From assembly GCF_020921035.1 (NCBI RefSeq), contig NC_063155.1, forward strand, positions 23,615,294-23,679,293: 64,000 bases of DNA, given 5' to 3'. The translations under genes and the position numbers were made by a program. The notes beneath the pieces were generated by a model. That model was not told the DNA's origin, ran no database searches, and worked only from the letters and a program-made list of their open reading frames with translations. Source of the DNA: Rhodamnia argentea (Eukaryota > Streptophyta > Magnoliopsida > Myrtales > Myrtaceae). Positions within the stretch are counted from its first letter, which is position 1. Every line of letters starts with the position of its first letter. Of the stretch, positions 28,973 through 41,387 are shown piece by piece.

Positions 28973-29176
28973 TTCATTAGCTTCCACCCATATATCTTTG
29001 AAGGGAAAAAAAACATTATGAACCTACAGCAAAAGCGGGATATTATCGGGGCTTCATCTCTCTCTAGCAGCTTTTTCAAACCTTAAAGCGTGCACGCTTT
29101 CCCACAACAATCTCTCCATCTCGCCGCTATTTAAACCCCAGAACTCCACCCTTCCTTTACATGGACAACATAAAAC

Positions 29177-31950
29177 ATGGAAGAACATCATCATGGCCAT
29201 GATCATCTCCACTCATTTTGGAGCCTCTTACTCTCACTTTCCTTCCTTTTCATGCACTCAGCATGCTCAACCGAACCAGATGTAAACACTATTGCCAAGA
29301 AAAAGAAATCTCCTTAGAAATAATTTTAGCTTCATTCATCGAGCTAGCTATGTTTTCCGTTAGTAATGGATCCAACTCTTCTATGTTTGAATGACGGGGT
29401 CATATAGTCTACTTAGGGCGCAGCCCATAGCAAGATCATCAACTCATCTCGGACTTGCATCAACAACTCCTCTTTAACATTCTCGAAAAGTGCACGACCC
29501 CTTTCTTCTTTCTTTCTTTTTTCCCTTGCCCCACTCAAATAGAGCCAACCCTAGCCAATAGTCATCTTCTTGCGGTAGTGTGTTGTTAGGAAACGAGACC
29601 GATCATCAAAAGCCCTACCGATCTTTAACCTATATTCATCATCTTTTTTGGTTTTGGGTCTTGTTATTCCAGTGAAGAAGAAGCCACGCAGTCCATGATC
29701 TATTCCTACACACATGGGTTCTCCGGTTTTTCGGCGAAACTCACGTTAGACCAAGCCGGCGCCATAGCCAATAACCATATCGGTGACCCGAGTTCTCTTC
29801 AAGAGACCACATACACAGAGAAATGAAATGGGAGTATAATGCAAGAAAGGAAGGAGTAGTGTCTGTGACATTTACCAATCTTTGTTTTAAGCACTTTCAT
29901 CAAATTAAATACATGAAATCTTGTTTGTCACGGGGACAAAGCTTGATCACCACCTAAATAGATGCAAACTTCGCAAATGCCCTCTCACATTTTTACAACG
30001 GGTGAAACACTATGTCTTGTTTCATAAAAGGATTTTTATTCACCGATAGCCTTGGAATCAAACTTGCTCAAATTGATAACGGACTTTGTTTTTGTTCCTC
30101 TCGCTTTCTCTTTTTGAATTTCAAAACCTGTTCTCGGGGAAGATGGAACAACAGATTGGTTTTTGGCAGAGTCATCCTATGCTTTTCAATAGTGGGATTG
30201 ATAACAAGTGTCGAGGCGGCAGATACGGTCAAGAAAGCCGGTGGATTGGGTTTAATTTTAGTCGAGCCTCCGGTCGGGCAAGTCCCTTATGTCGACATGG
30301 TCCCAACAGTTTACATTGACATTTACCAAGGAACGAAGATCCTACACTACCTCAATTAGTCCGGATGGTATGATCGAGCACCTTGTTATAAACTTATAAC
30401 ACCTCATTTTCTGTTCCATTAGTCATTACTAAAATTAGACTTACAAGCCCCCGAGTGATCACTTCAAATTCCTAGGTATACGTGCATTAATTTTTGTTCT
30501 GAATTGCCAACTTTTCTAGAGGAAAAGGCAAGATCATCATTAGTTTTGAATTGCAGTATCGCTGGTCCAAGAGATTGTCCTAGAGTCCACAATTACTTAA
30601 GTCAAGATTAATTCTGATGAATGCATGACTTCTTGTTAGTTTATTAAACATTCTGGACATTTAAGGCACCGACAGTGCAAATAACATCGACCAGATTAAT
30701 AGTCGGGAAGGTGTCGGCACCGGTAGTGGCATACTTTTTATGCAAAGACCTAGCGCTTTATTGCCCGATATTCTCAAGGTATGTTGATTCGCTAGTCAAA
30801 TCAATCAAGTGAGCTTGTGATTTGTATATTCAGCATAAAGATGCATAGCAATTGTTCCAATTATCTCATGTATGATATGGCAAGCAGCCGGATTTAAGCG
30901 CTCTAGGAGTAACATTTTAGCGGCATTGCCTCCGAATACACCGCCGGCTCGGTCTTCTTGGGATACACGCTTGGTGAATTGGAATTTCCAATCGAGAACG
31001 TCCATGTCGTGCCCTCACATGACCGGCACAACTACACTTGTCAAATAAGCTCACCCAGATTGGTCTCCAGTAGCCATAAGATCGGCATTGATGACAACCG
31101 GTAATTAACTCGAGACGCTTTTCATCGAGCACTCCTCATTCAATTTGATTTGTGCGGTTTTGATGCAGTAGTCGATTCTTGACAAAGATGTCGTCGGCTC
31201 AAGTGCAAGATTAGCCTAGCATTTTGTCATATGAATTTATATGCGTAACGATATAATGAAACTGTTTTTCTCATACAATCTTTCTTATTCTAGGACTTCA
31301 TAATGCCAGGATGGAGTTCATGTATTCTCTACTCATATGTTGTTTTTTTGCCTACATTTACAACTTACACCAAGGACACCAACTCTGAATATTTCCTGTT
31401 CGGTGGACCCACGAAACCACCCGACCCATTTGACATTGACGTCGGCCACATAAACCCGACGAAAGCCATCGATCTAGGGCTTGTTTATGACATGAAAACC
31501 GCCAACTACGTCATCTTTCTCTGCTACCTCGGTTATACTCGGGAAGAGATAGCAAAGCTAGTCCTTCCGAGGACCGACGTAACCTGTCCAAGTGTTCCCA
31601 TCAGCAATTCCAACCTCAACTACCCCTCGATCACGATCTCGGATCTCCGGACCACGGTGATTATCCGACGCACCGTGCAAAACATGAGCTGAAATAGGAA
31701 CGCGGTCTACATTCCCCGTGTCCTCGCTCCCAGTGAAGTGGAGATAGCGATTTAGCCCCGATTGCTGGTTTTCTCATGCTATAGGGACAAGAACACGTAT
31801 TACATGACGCCGAACCCGCGGAAGAAATCTAAGGGAAGGTACAACTTCGACGCGATCGCATGGTCCGACGGGTTCCACACGGTTAGGAGTCCATTGACCG
31901 TTTATGTGAACAACAACGGTGATGGTATTGAATCCATGTCCTACACTTAA
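29177..31950 (+). pseudogene. Subtilisin-like serine protease (SBT3-like) pseudogene
   Basis: Plus-strand remains of a plant subtilase, in the right order but broken. There is an N-terminal signal-peptide-like start (29177, hydrophobic SLLLSLSFLFMHSAC). The I9 propeptide is split by what still looks like a functional intron: HIVYLG and HQLISDLHQQLLFNILE end at 29489, and NEEEATQSMIYSYTHGFSGF resumes at 29673. The protease-associated region follows (VEAADTVKKAGGLGLILVEP, 30198-30260), then STRLIVGKVSAPVVAYF (about 30690), then the segment around the catalytic serine (TSMSCPHMTG, about 31000). The C-terminal domain starts about 31400 (GLVYDMKTANYVIFLCYLGY) and ends SDGFHTVRSPLTVYV. The stretches with the catalytic Asp and His are missing, and stops occur at several points, for example after TTLVK. 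It cannot make an active protease. Confidence 0.85.
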
Positions 31951-33198
31951 CATCTAGGCTCAAGTGGGTCATTTCTAGTTCATCTCGCCTTCCACTTTTT
32001 CAAGATTCAATAAGTATTAGGCTGCTGTTACAACATAATCTCGAAGCGAACCATCTCTCTACTTGTAAGAAAGACATCGCCATGCCTTGAGGAAGGTTGT
32101 ATCTTGTTGATCAAGAGTGATTCCCCGCCATAGTTGAATAATAACGAAGATGATTCCGATGTTCCCTTTCGCCTTTTTGGCCCCCGACTTTTCCTAATTC
32201 GGAATGTCCATAGCATTTTGGGTGAAGTAGAAGACATTGGTTCTTGTTCTTAGAAGAGATTAGGACCGGTGACCTGCAATTCGACCCGAGAGCATAAATC
32301 TTTTGCCGGGTGGGAAAAATTCCTAAAAGGTTGGTTGTAACTCTGGAACTAAAAGTGGTGTAGTTGTTGGGTTCGAAAAATTCCTAGGTGGAATATCTTT
32401 AAAAACAATGGAAAACCGTCTTTCACAGCTAAAATTGCTATGAGAAAACTATACCAAACAACCTCTAAGCCATCATAAGTTTTTATGTGTTTTCTTCTTC
32501 TTCTTTTCTCGAACAATTCATAGTTTATCCAATTCGACTTAAATCTCTATGGCTATTCGAATCTTTCTTCAATATTATTTGGGGTCACCCAAACTAATTC
32601 TCGCTTCTCAGAAAATCTCAAACCGTACACATGTACTACATTTACCCGAAATGGCTACTATGGAAATAGGGTGGGTTCGACCAACTCGGATAAAACATTT
32701 CTATCCTATTTTAGTATACCTTTTTGTTTTTTTTTTGGTTGGATTGTAATATATTTTATTGAAGGGTGATGAATTAGGCGAAATCCTCATATAGCGTATA
32801 TCATGTACTTTCATATAGTTGGTTTGAGGGTAGCTAGTTCAGAGTATAGCGTATATCATATACTTGGTTTGAGGATAGCTAGTTCGGAGAAGAGGGTTTG
32901 TATTGGTCCAATGGCAACAAAAAGAATAACGTTTTCTTTTTTGTCGAAAACAAAAAGAACAAGGTTTAGATGTCGGATTGCTGTTCTGAGAAATGGATGT
33001 TCCAATAGAGCGAAACCAACCGAAAACCGGCTTACGAGAGATCTAGCCCTCAATAGTCAATGGGACTTCCTTTCTTAAGCCTTTTCTTTTTTGGTTACCT
33101 AATTTTCATTTCATAAAAAATCTCAAATTGATACACTTGCATGACATTTACCTCAAACTACTTTTCTTATCACATAAATCACATAATCAACACCATAA
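31951..33198. other. Intergenic, no gene seen
   Basis: Downstream of the pseudogene. Contains a short imperfect tandem duplication (32790-32889). The frame at 32803-33078 reads through it but matches nothing I recognise. Confidence 0.45.
32790..32889. repeat. Imperfect tandem duplication, 55 and 45 bp
   Basis: Two units starting TATAGCGTATATCAT and ending GCTAGTTC(A/G)GAG; the second lacks about 10 bp. Confidence 0.75.
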
Positions 33199-33199
33199 C

Positions 33200-33797
33200 C
33201 TAATTACCGAAAAAAAAATACAAAAAAAGTCTTAAACCTATTGTAATTGTATCGATTAAGTGCTAAATCAATTTTTTTTTTTTTGCCACTTAAGTCTTAG
33301 TCCTTTTCATTTGTGCCAATTCGGTTAATTTAGTCAATTTTGATTGGAAATCGCCGACGTGGACACTGGTCTTCCTACGTGACACTGTCGGCGTTGACGT
33401 GGATAAAATTTAGTAGTGTTTTTTATTTTTATTTTCTCTTTTCTTTTTTCCATTTTTGCATTTCTTTTCTTCTCTTTTTTTTTCCCTTTAAAGTGGCTGG
33501 CTATGGCCCGACAACCCTTGTTGGCCATAGTTAGAAAAAAGAAACACAGAAAATAAAAATAAATAATTTTTCAGAAAAAATAAAGAAAATAAATGTATAA
33601 ATAAAATTCAAAAAAATAAAATATTGTAAAAAAGTCAACGTCAGCACCGATTGCATGCCACATAGGACGTTTAATGTTCATGTCAGCAATTTTTTGCCAA
33701 AATTGACCGAACGTCCGAATCGACATAAATGCAAAAGATTTAGGACATGTTTAAGACTAAATCAATAGTTTTATGATTTTTTTGGTAATTTTCTCCC
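33200..33797. mobile_element. Second MULE-like long inverted-repeat element
   Basis: The left arm (about 33200-33410) and the reverse complement of the right arm (about 33620-33797) share AATTACC(A/G)AAAAA, AGTCTTAAAC, CATTT(G/A)TG(C/T)C(A/G)ATTCGG and GTCAATTTTG, then (G/C)GCTGACGT-type blocks. Motifs match the element at 7547-8284, so both belong to one family. No clear target duplication; no transposase. Confidence 0.5.
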
Positions 33798-34440
33798 TAT
33801 TTGCCCACTGGGCATGTGGCTTAGTTAGGTGGTGATATTTAGTTTCTGGTAGAGAGTGCAACTCCAATGCGTTGTAAAGAGGTAGGGTAAAAAATATGAG
33901 AGAGACAATAGGATAGACAAAAAAAAAAATGTTTCTTATCATTTCAATAATTGAAAAGTGTTCTATCTCAAAATCCAACCTCATTAACACGTGTTTAAGC
34001 CATTTTGTTTCGCCAAAAATGGAATGACTTAATTAATTTGGCCTTAAAAAGCTCTACAATAGTATGCAAATACCTCGTCTTCTTGGTTGGTCGCTTCACT
34101 TCTCATATCTCGAGCTCAAATAATTCATTTTAAATAGTAGTGTAGAGTTTTTGATTTTGCATCCTAAATCCTATGGACAAATGCGAAAATAGAGGAGATA
34201 ACTAAGTCAATCACAAGATCTATCGAATCTTGAAAATGAAACCTATCTCTTCCACAACATTTAAACCCCAACTTTAATTAATAAGTTGTACAATCTCATT
34301 TGGGATTTTACTGTCCTTATTTTAATCAAATTATGGACGTTAATGTTTTTTTTTTTTTTTTGGTCGAAAGACGTTAATGTATTAAATTCACACAAAAAGC
34401 TCAAACAGGACCATGCAGCTGTTGCCACGTAAGACGGAAT
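33798..34440. other. Upstream region of the first ECT gene
   Basis: AT-rich, without a gene. Includes the GACC(A)n insertion described at 34336-34380. Confidence 0.5.
34336..34380 (-). mobile_element. 23-bp GACC(A)n insertion with 11-bp duplication
   Basis: GACGTTAATGT occurs at 34336-34346 and 34370-34380 without mismatch. Between them, read on the minus strand, is TTTCGACC followed by 15 A. Same form as at 5774, opposite orientation. Confidence 0.6.
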
Positions 34441-34442
34441 CC

Positions 34443-34510
34443 CACGTGTACGTGGGCCCCTACCCAGATCGGATCGGAAATGCCGTCGCGGTGGTGCTAT
34501 ATGAGTCGAG
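34443..34510 (+). promoter_or_regulatory. Core promoter of the first ECT gene
   Basis: A palindromic G-box CACGTG (34443-34448) with a nearby ACGTGGGCCC is followed by GTGGTGCTATATGAGTCGAG (34491-34510), whose CTATATGA is a plausible TATA box. A CT-rich leader follows. The same arrangement, with CTATTTGA, precedes the second ECT gene. Confidence 0.5.
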
Positions 34511-34655
34511 ACTGGAGGTTGACCGAAGCCTCTCTCTTTCCTCGACCCCCGAGAACCAAAAACCCTAAGAGAGCCCGCCGCGAGCGCGAGACCTCCCCAA
34601 AACCCTCCTTTGCTCCTAACAATTCTCAGGGGGTTTCGCTCCAGCCTATCAGATC

Positions 34656-37600
34656 ATGGCCACTGTCGCTCCTCCGTCCGCGAATCGTATCCTTTTTCCT
34701 TTTCTTCCTTCGAATTGGTTCGCCTCTGGTTTTGGTTCGCGATCTGTTCGTTTCTGGGTTTGATTATGCGTGCTTGGTTGTTTCGTGTGGTGCGGTGCTC
34801 GTGTTTTTGGTTGCAAATGGGGTTGGATTTGAGCGGGGTGGGGTGGGCTGTTTCTATTCGCGGAGAATTGTGCCGTGTGGCACTTGAGGGGTGATTTGAA
34901 GGACTTACTGGCGTGTAGGTGTGTGGAAGGACGCGAAAAGATGGGGCTTTTGGGGTATTGGTTTGGTAGAGACGGAGGGAGGGAGGGAATTCTCGCCTTC
35001 GTCTGCTCCCGTCCCTCTTCATGATGCTGTGATTCGAATGTGTTCTGGCTGATTCTGCTTTTGTGTTCATTGGTCCATAATGGTAAGTAATCAACTGTTT
35101 TCTCTGTTCTGAACGAGCTGGCGTTACAATTCCCTTGCGAAGAATTGAAATGGGTCCTTTGTTATACTAATTGAATTGAGTTTTTCTCGTGTCTCTGATT
35201 TGCTTTTGGTGATCTGTGTTTGTGACTCTTTCTACTCGTTGAAATGATAAGTGTAATTTCTTAACTTCGAATTAGAAGCTTCAGATTTGCTTCAGAAGCT
35301 GGCGTTAGATGCTCAGCCCAAGACTCTGGAGATCCCAGAACCGACAAAAAAGGTATTTTTAATTTTATGCTTTACAGTTGTTCTTCTGGGACTTTCATGT
35401 ACGACGAGACCTTCTTGCTGTCGTGTGGAAGTGATGCTCTACATGTCTTTCACTCTTCATAGTTTAATTTTCCTCGATTGAGCATTCGTCAGTGAAAAGC
35501 GGGTAACTTAAACTTCATTATTTTATGCCAATGCAGACTTCTGCTAATCGTTTGGGATCTGTCACTAATGGCAAGGCTGCAAATGGTCAGATCCAGCCAT
35601 ACGAGCCATCTGTGACACCGTCGTTGCCTGATTTTGAACCCACAATGTGCTTTGTCCCTACTGGTTATCCACCGCATGCCTACTATTATGGAGGTAAGTT
35701 AAGAACATGAATTATATTATTGAAGTATGTTAAGTACCCTCGTAGCTGTGGGTGTTATGAGTTTTGAGGTGGATGAGAAGAATTTGACACATGCATTTAT
35801 GTGCTTGTAGGCTTTGAAGGGACCGGTGGTGAGTGGGACGATTTCTCAAGATATGCAAATACTGAGGGAGTTGACATGGCTTCTGTAAGTGTCTAGTTTT
35901 TTGAGTTAGACCAGATGTTTTGTAGTACGGAAGTTTTACTGTTCTAGCCTGACTATATCTTCCTTTGTTGGTTAAGTTTTAGTGTAACAGTTCTTTTCAT
36001 TTTCTGCTGGAAATTTTTCCAGGGATATTATGGGGAGAATGGGTCTCTTATGTACCAACATGGCTATGGGTTTGCACCTTTTGCCCCCTATTCACCTGCT
36101 ACTTCCCCTGTTCCTGGAAACGATCAGACTTACGGGACTCAGCACTACCACTATCCGTCTCCTTATTATCAGTCGATGACTCCAACCCCTACTCCATTTA
36201 CTACAGGCCCTGCTGCTCCTCCTTCAGTGGAGCAGGTGACTTCTGCAGCTGGTGACCAAAAGCCTTTGCCTGCCGAAACAGTCAATGCAAACTCCAATGG
36301 TGCCACGAAAGGGGCAGTAAAAGGAAGCAACAAGTCTTTTCCATCAAAAATGTCAAAGCAGAAAACACAGTACAATATAAATGGTTCATTTGGAAGGGGT
36401 TCTCTGCCTGGTGGCATGGCTCCTGGGTGCCAGGATCCTCGCTTTGGATTTGAAGGCTTGTGCTCCCCTTTTCCATTTTTTGATGGCTCAGTATTTTCAG
36501 ATGGGCAACTAGGGCCAGTAGCTAACCCTGCGATGATAAATTCATTCATTAATCCCAACAATGGTTCTGCCAGGAATCAGCACGCTCATCCTACTTCGAA
36601 TTTCACGGTTGGTAGCATATCTTGTATGCCTTCTATTGAACCCCTAACCCTCCAGCTCCCCTCATGCTTTATGAACTTTATATCATACAGAATTAAATTT
36701 CTCTTTCTATATAGGATTTGAAAATGAAGGCTTTGCCACTTGTTCTGAGTATCAAGAGATTTTTAGCCATCTTAAAGGGTTTGTCATGTGGGAATTCTAA
36801 TAGATCCTGAGTATTGTTTTGTTTACAGGGTTTGCACCACACAAGACCAATATCTGGCATGGGGCTAGCCAATGGATTCATGAATGGGATGTACCCTCGT
36901 AAGTTGTATGGGCAGTATGATAGCACGATGAGATCGAACATTGGATTTGGGCGTAGTTGGTCGGTTGATAATAAGTACAAAAACAGGGGGCATGGCAATG
37001 TCTACTGGGGTCATAGTCATGATAATATGGATGGTTTGAATGAGCTGAACAGAGGGCCAAGGGCTAAGGATTCCAAGAATCAAAAGGATTTTACATCTAT
37101 TCTGGCTGTCGAGGGAAAGAATATGCCCTCAAATGGAGATAATGTTGAGAAGGAGAATAGGTCAAGTGCGATTCCCGACTGCACACAATACAACAAAGTT
37201 GATTTTCCTGAAGACTACGATGATGCTAAGTTCTTCATCATTAAGTCTTATAGTGAGGACGATGTCCACAAAAGTATAAAATACAATGTTTGGGCTAGCA
37301 CACCAAATGGTAACAAGAAGCTTGACGCAGCATATCGGGAGGCTCAGGAGAAAGCTGGTGGATGCCCAGTTTTCCTCTTTTTCTCTGTAAGATAATTATA
37401 ACTGAGAATGTATCTTTGATTTATCATTCCTCACTTTCATCAGTGTGTTGTCTAGGATTTTCATGCGATTATTGACATGCAGGTCAACACCAGTGGACAA
37501 TTCGTTGGCCTAGCAGAAATGGTTGGCCCTGTTGATTTCCACAAGAATGTCGAGTACTGGCAACAAGACAAGTGGATGGGCTGCTTCCCTGTGAAGTGGC

Positions 37601-38302
37601 ACGTCGTAAAAGATGTGCCTAACAACTTGCTGAAGCTCATTACTCTTGAAAACAATGAGAACAAACCTGTTACAAACAGTAGGGATACCCAGGAGGTATT
37701 TGCTTTTGCCTTTTCTAGCTTTTTTTACCTGTTTGTTTTAGTGACTTCTATAAATTAAGTGCTGCTTCTTTTAGGTCAAGTTACCACAGGGTCTTAAAAT
37801 GATAAAGATATTCCAAAATCACCCGGTCAAAACTTGCCTTTTGGATGATTTTGAGTTCTATGAAAATCGTCAGAAGGCAATTCAAGAGAAAAAGGCAAGG
37901 CAGTTGCAATTTCAGAAGCAGGCAAGTCATTTTTGCCATTTGCCTTAGCATTATTTTTGTCCCATGGATGCTATAACCTTGTGGATTTATTTGCATTTCC
38001 ACTTGTTAATCATGTAGGAACCGTTTATTCTGAATTTAATTTACTTTTCCCTGTCATTACAGGTGTGGGGAGGAAAGCCTGCTGGTGAGAAGAAAGAGAT
38101 TGCTAATGGGGAGCTAAAACCACAAGAGTGTCTACAGGTTGCCTCAGATTTTACCAATGAAAGTACCCAAAACTGTGCGAATGGGGATCTGAAGCATACC
38201 AATGGTGGAATGACTGAAAAAACAGTGGATGACCCCAATAGCACAAGAGTTTTATCTTCGGAAAAGAAGGTTGTACCAAATGGAGTTGCAAATGCTTGCT
38301 GA
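34656..38302 (+). CDS. YTH-domain m6A reader (ECT family), first copy
   Basis: Nine exons (34656-34686, 35276-35352, 35537-35693, 35811-35884, 36023-36607, 36829-37386, 37483-37695, 37775-37921, 38063-38302) give 693 residues. The N-terminal about 430 residues are disordered and rich in Tyr, Pro, Gln, Ser and Gly ([19 protein letters not shown]), as in ECT2/3/4 of Arabidopsis. The YTH domain runs from about 440 ([20 protein letters not shown]) to about 575. Trp at about 463 (NVWAS), 520 and 525 (EYWQQDKW) match the aromatic cage that binds N6-methyladenosine. A charged C-terminal helix rich in Lys and Gln follows. ECT proteins bind m6A mRNA in the cytoplasm and affect stability and organ growth. 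Intron 8 uses a GC donor (CAG|GCAAGT). Closest to ECT2/ECT3-type proteins by the MATVAPP start; the exact paralogue is not assignable. Confidence 0.95.
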
Positions 38303-40967
38303 TCAGAGCTTCTTGTGAGGGTGTTTCTCGCTCGTATTGTATTGGCAGAAGATTCTACCTAGAAACGTCCAACAGAGAAGCAGGATAGTCAATTCTTCGT
38401 CGACTCTTGCAAGCTGGATTGCACATGATTTTGAAGTGTCGATACAGCATTGAGGCATGAGAGATATCCTTATTGATCAAGCAGTAAAATCTGGCAGTAG
38501 TTCGGGATCGAAGTACCCTTGGATGATACTTGAGGTTTCTCACGTAGGTGACTAAGCTCGTAATCACTTTTTGTTCTCTAGGAGACTAGGAGTTGGGGGT
38601 TGAGGTCTAATATGTTTTTGATATGCTTTTATAGGGATTCCTTTTCTTGTGCCTTCTTTTTTTCCAATTATCTCTCTTGTCGTCCATTTACTTGTTTGGT
38701 TCCTATCTTGTGAATCTAGGAGTGATGACTTAGCTTCGTGCCTGTCTGAAGCTGCTTGTAATTTTGGGTTTTTGGTGGTCGAGAAGCAAGGTGGGAATGT
38801 ATGTCCATATATCCATGCAATTTCATCATGACGAAGCTTTTCGTACTCCATATCTTATAATTTGTCTTCTATAATTATCCAGCATTTTCTTTTTTTCTCC
38901 CCCTAATTGTGCGTCTTTTGTTCTTCGTAATGAAGTTGGCCGGGGAAGCTGTAGATTTGGATTTGGCTGAACTTATGTAAAACCTGGATAGTTGTTGTGT
39001 TGTGTCCATTGTCCATGGTCATGTGTTTCGGTGAACATCCCTTAGCTGCATGCCTGTTTGTATGCGGGAGGATTCTAACAGATATAGATTTCCCAGCACA
39101 CAGTGCGTGCTATGTTAGACCTTGTGGTTCTCTTTCTTTAGCGTTTCCTAGTTGTGAGTTTTGTCTGGAGGTCGTTATGCAGATAATTTGGCCGACCAGG
39201 GTTATGCCGGATCAGAGAAGGCTTATTCTGTGACATAGCTTCCAGAAATTGCCAAATAAATGCTTGCCCAATATGGTCTCTCATCAGGAGTCACAGGCAA
39301 TCCTCGGTATCTCACTCAATGTGTGTGATCTTGCTTGGGCATTCCACTCTTAACTCCTGAGAAACACACTTTAAAGAGGATTTCTTTCTGGGTGGCTGAA
39401 AGCCATTTCTTATTGAGATTACGGTCTAACTGGGTTTTCTTCGAAAGGATCGCGAGCTTGTCGAGTTACAGATGAAACGGCATAACCTGACGAGGGAGAG
39501 ACATGATAGGAATTGCCTAATGGATATAGCATTTCTGCTTTTATTGCTGCCATGTTTGCGGATCGTCCGGGACCCGAATGCAAGATTGTAGGTATGCTGG
39601 GCAAATATCGCTTCCGAGAACAGGGTCAATCTCGGTAAGTGTCAGAATCAAGAAGCTTAATCGTGGTATGAACCCAGAAAAAGGAAACCAAGGGAGCTTG
39701 CGGTTCGTTCTTTTGGAGAAAAGCTACACTCTTTTGAGTCGAGACCAAATCATAAGGAGCATGACCAATTCATCGCACTTTATGAATCAAGCTCGCATTA
39801 AATCTGGAGAGGCATACCCCGCAAAAAAGGCAATCTACGCTGTGGGGAGAATCGGAGGCAATGTAAGATTTTCCTTTCTTCTCCTTTTGGGTCAAAATGC
39901 AGGAAATGCCTTGTGGGTACGCAATGCCCTTAGCTTCCAGAAAGAGTACTATGCCGAGTAGGCCCGTTATTTAATAAGCCCAATGTACCCGAATCAGATA
40001 CAATTTGTCATTTTAACATGCTTGTGAAAGTGAATTCTTGAAAAATTCGAAAATGACCAGGATAGGTAGGCATGAACTAGAATGTTTTTTTTTTTTACAC
40101 ATTTTCAATGAAGTCGTTAAGTTTTATGATGGCCTGGATTGATATGAATTCGTCACTTCGAACTTTGATGCATAAGTACGAATTATCGACCGTGTGAACA
40201 ACCAAATTCATGTAGCCATGCCCATGCATGCGTATCAGAAATCAAAAATAGAGGGGGAGAAAACAAGGGATAGAGAGAAGCAAGAGGAGCGTAGGTGGAT
40301 GGGAAAGGAGATAGATACGGATAGAGAGGTGTGACTGAGTGGAATGGAGTTGCATACTATTCAATCTCAATTTGATCGAATCGACATTCGATGCTATAGC
40401 AGGAGTTGACCCAAGCGGGCGCAAGCTTGATTTTTCAAGCTGAAGTTCACTCGATTAAGTGCTCAAGAAGGTCGTGCTCGCTTTCACTGTCGTACAACGA
40501 AAGCTTACTAAGCTCATCTTTTAAATAAAATTCAAAAGTAAATCAACAAACTTATGATTTGTGATTTGATGAGTACAACGATCATTAGAATATTCCATTT
40601 TGGGCTTGTATCCCTATATTGGTGTTTACTCAAAAAGAAATTGAAAACAAACGTGGGGAAATTCGAAGGAAAAAGAAAATTTAAAAAAATATTATTTTTT
40701 TGGGATGGTTTTTTTTTTTTTGGTCGTATTTGGGTGGTTTATACGTGGCGATATCTTCTCCATTTAGTTGAGGCCCTTTTCCTTCTAGACAAGCCCCCCA
40801 TGCGTGTCCCACTGATAACCTGAAAATAGATATATATATATATTTTCCCCCTCCTTCGAAAACAGACATAAAAGGCCAAAAAGGTCAAAAACATCACCTG
40901 CCGGTCACGAGCATCTCCGCGACCCGCCCCGTTCTATTCCATCTAGTGACGCTGCCTCCACCATAGG
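38303..40967. other. Spacer between the two ECT genes
   Basis: The first several hundred bases are likely 3' UTR of the first ECT gene. The rest is gene-free; frames at 39578-39961 and 40242-40424 have no domain. A probable GACC(A)n insertion lies near 40699-40740. Confidence 0.5.
40699..40740 (-). mobile_element. GACC(A)n insertion with near-duplication
   Basis: TTTGGGATGGTTT and TTTGGGTGGTTT (one base indel) flank a T run ending GGTCG, which on the minus strand is CGACC(A)n. A probable third member of the family. Confidence 0.35.
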
Positions 40968-40975
40968 GAAACCGC

Positions 40976-41075
40976 CACGTGGGCGATCCAGGCGACACCC
41001 GCGGGTGAGAGAGAGAAGGAGGGCGAGGGGGGCACCCAATCGAGTGCCGTGGTGCTATTTGAATCACGAGTCGAG
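40976..41075 (+). promoter_or_regulatory. Core promoter of the second ECT gene
   Basis: G-box CACGTG at 40976-40981, then GTGGTGCTATTTGAATCACG at 41049-41068 and GAGTCGAG. It parallels the first copy, but the TATA-like CTATATGA has become CTATTTGA. A (CT)n tract follows at about 41171-41200. Confidence 0.45.
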
Positions 41076-41167
41076 CGAGAGAGAGTTTTCCCCTTCTTCA
41101 CGCGCACGCTCACTCCCATAACCCTAGGCGGCTGCGAGACCCGTTGTCCCTTTTCCCTCCCTCCCTC

Positions 41168-41203
<36 letters not shown>

Positions 41204-41387
41204 GTTAGGGTTTTTTGGTTCTTCGCTGTTCGCTTCTCTCTCTCCCCCCCTCCCTCCCTCTAAAACCCTGTCCGTACTACAAATTGTACTGCTCGTAGGG
41301 TTTTGTGGTCGCCTCCCTATCAGTATCGCCGCCTCCCCTTTGGAGATCTATCCGACCGCCGGGTTTTTTCAAGTCGCCGATCGAGCC

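Larger units (their letters stand above)
24561..29176. other. Intergenic, no gene seen
   Basis: AT-rich DNA. The stretch 24680-24835 (ATTTTTCGTGAAACAAATAGAGCC) resembles the short DNA-transposon family also seen near 9030-9240. A hexamer microsatellite lies at 25033-25072. Open frames such as 27488-27820 (minus) show no known domain. Confidence 0.45.

Noticed and set aside
32803-33078. Plus-strand 91-residue frame
   Set aside because: Runs through a small tandem duplication; an organellar origin was considered but nothing matched.
34654-35094. Minus-strand 146-residue frame opposite the first ECT exon
   Set aside because: Antisense shadow of the 5' UTR, exon 1 and intron 1 of a well supported gene.
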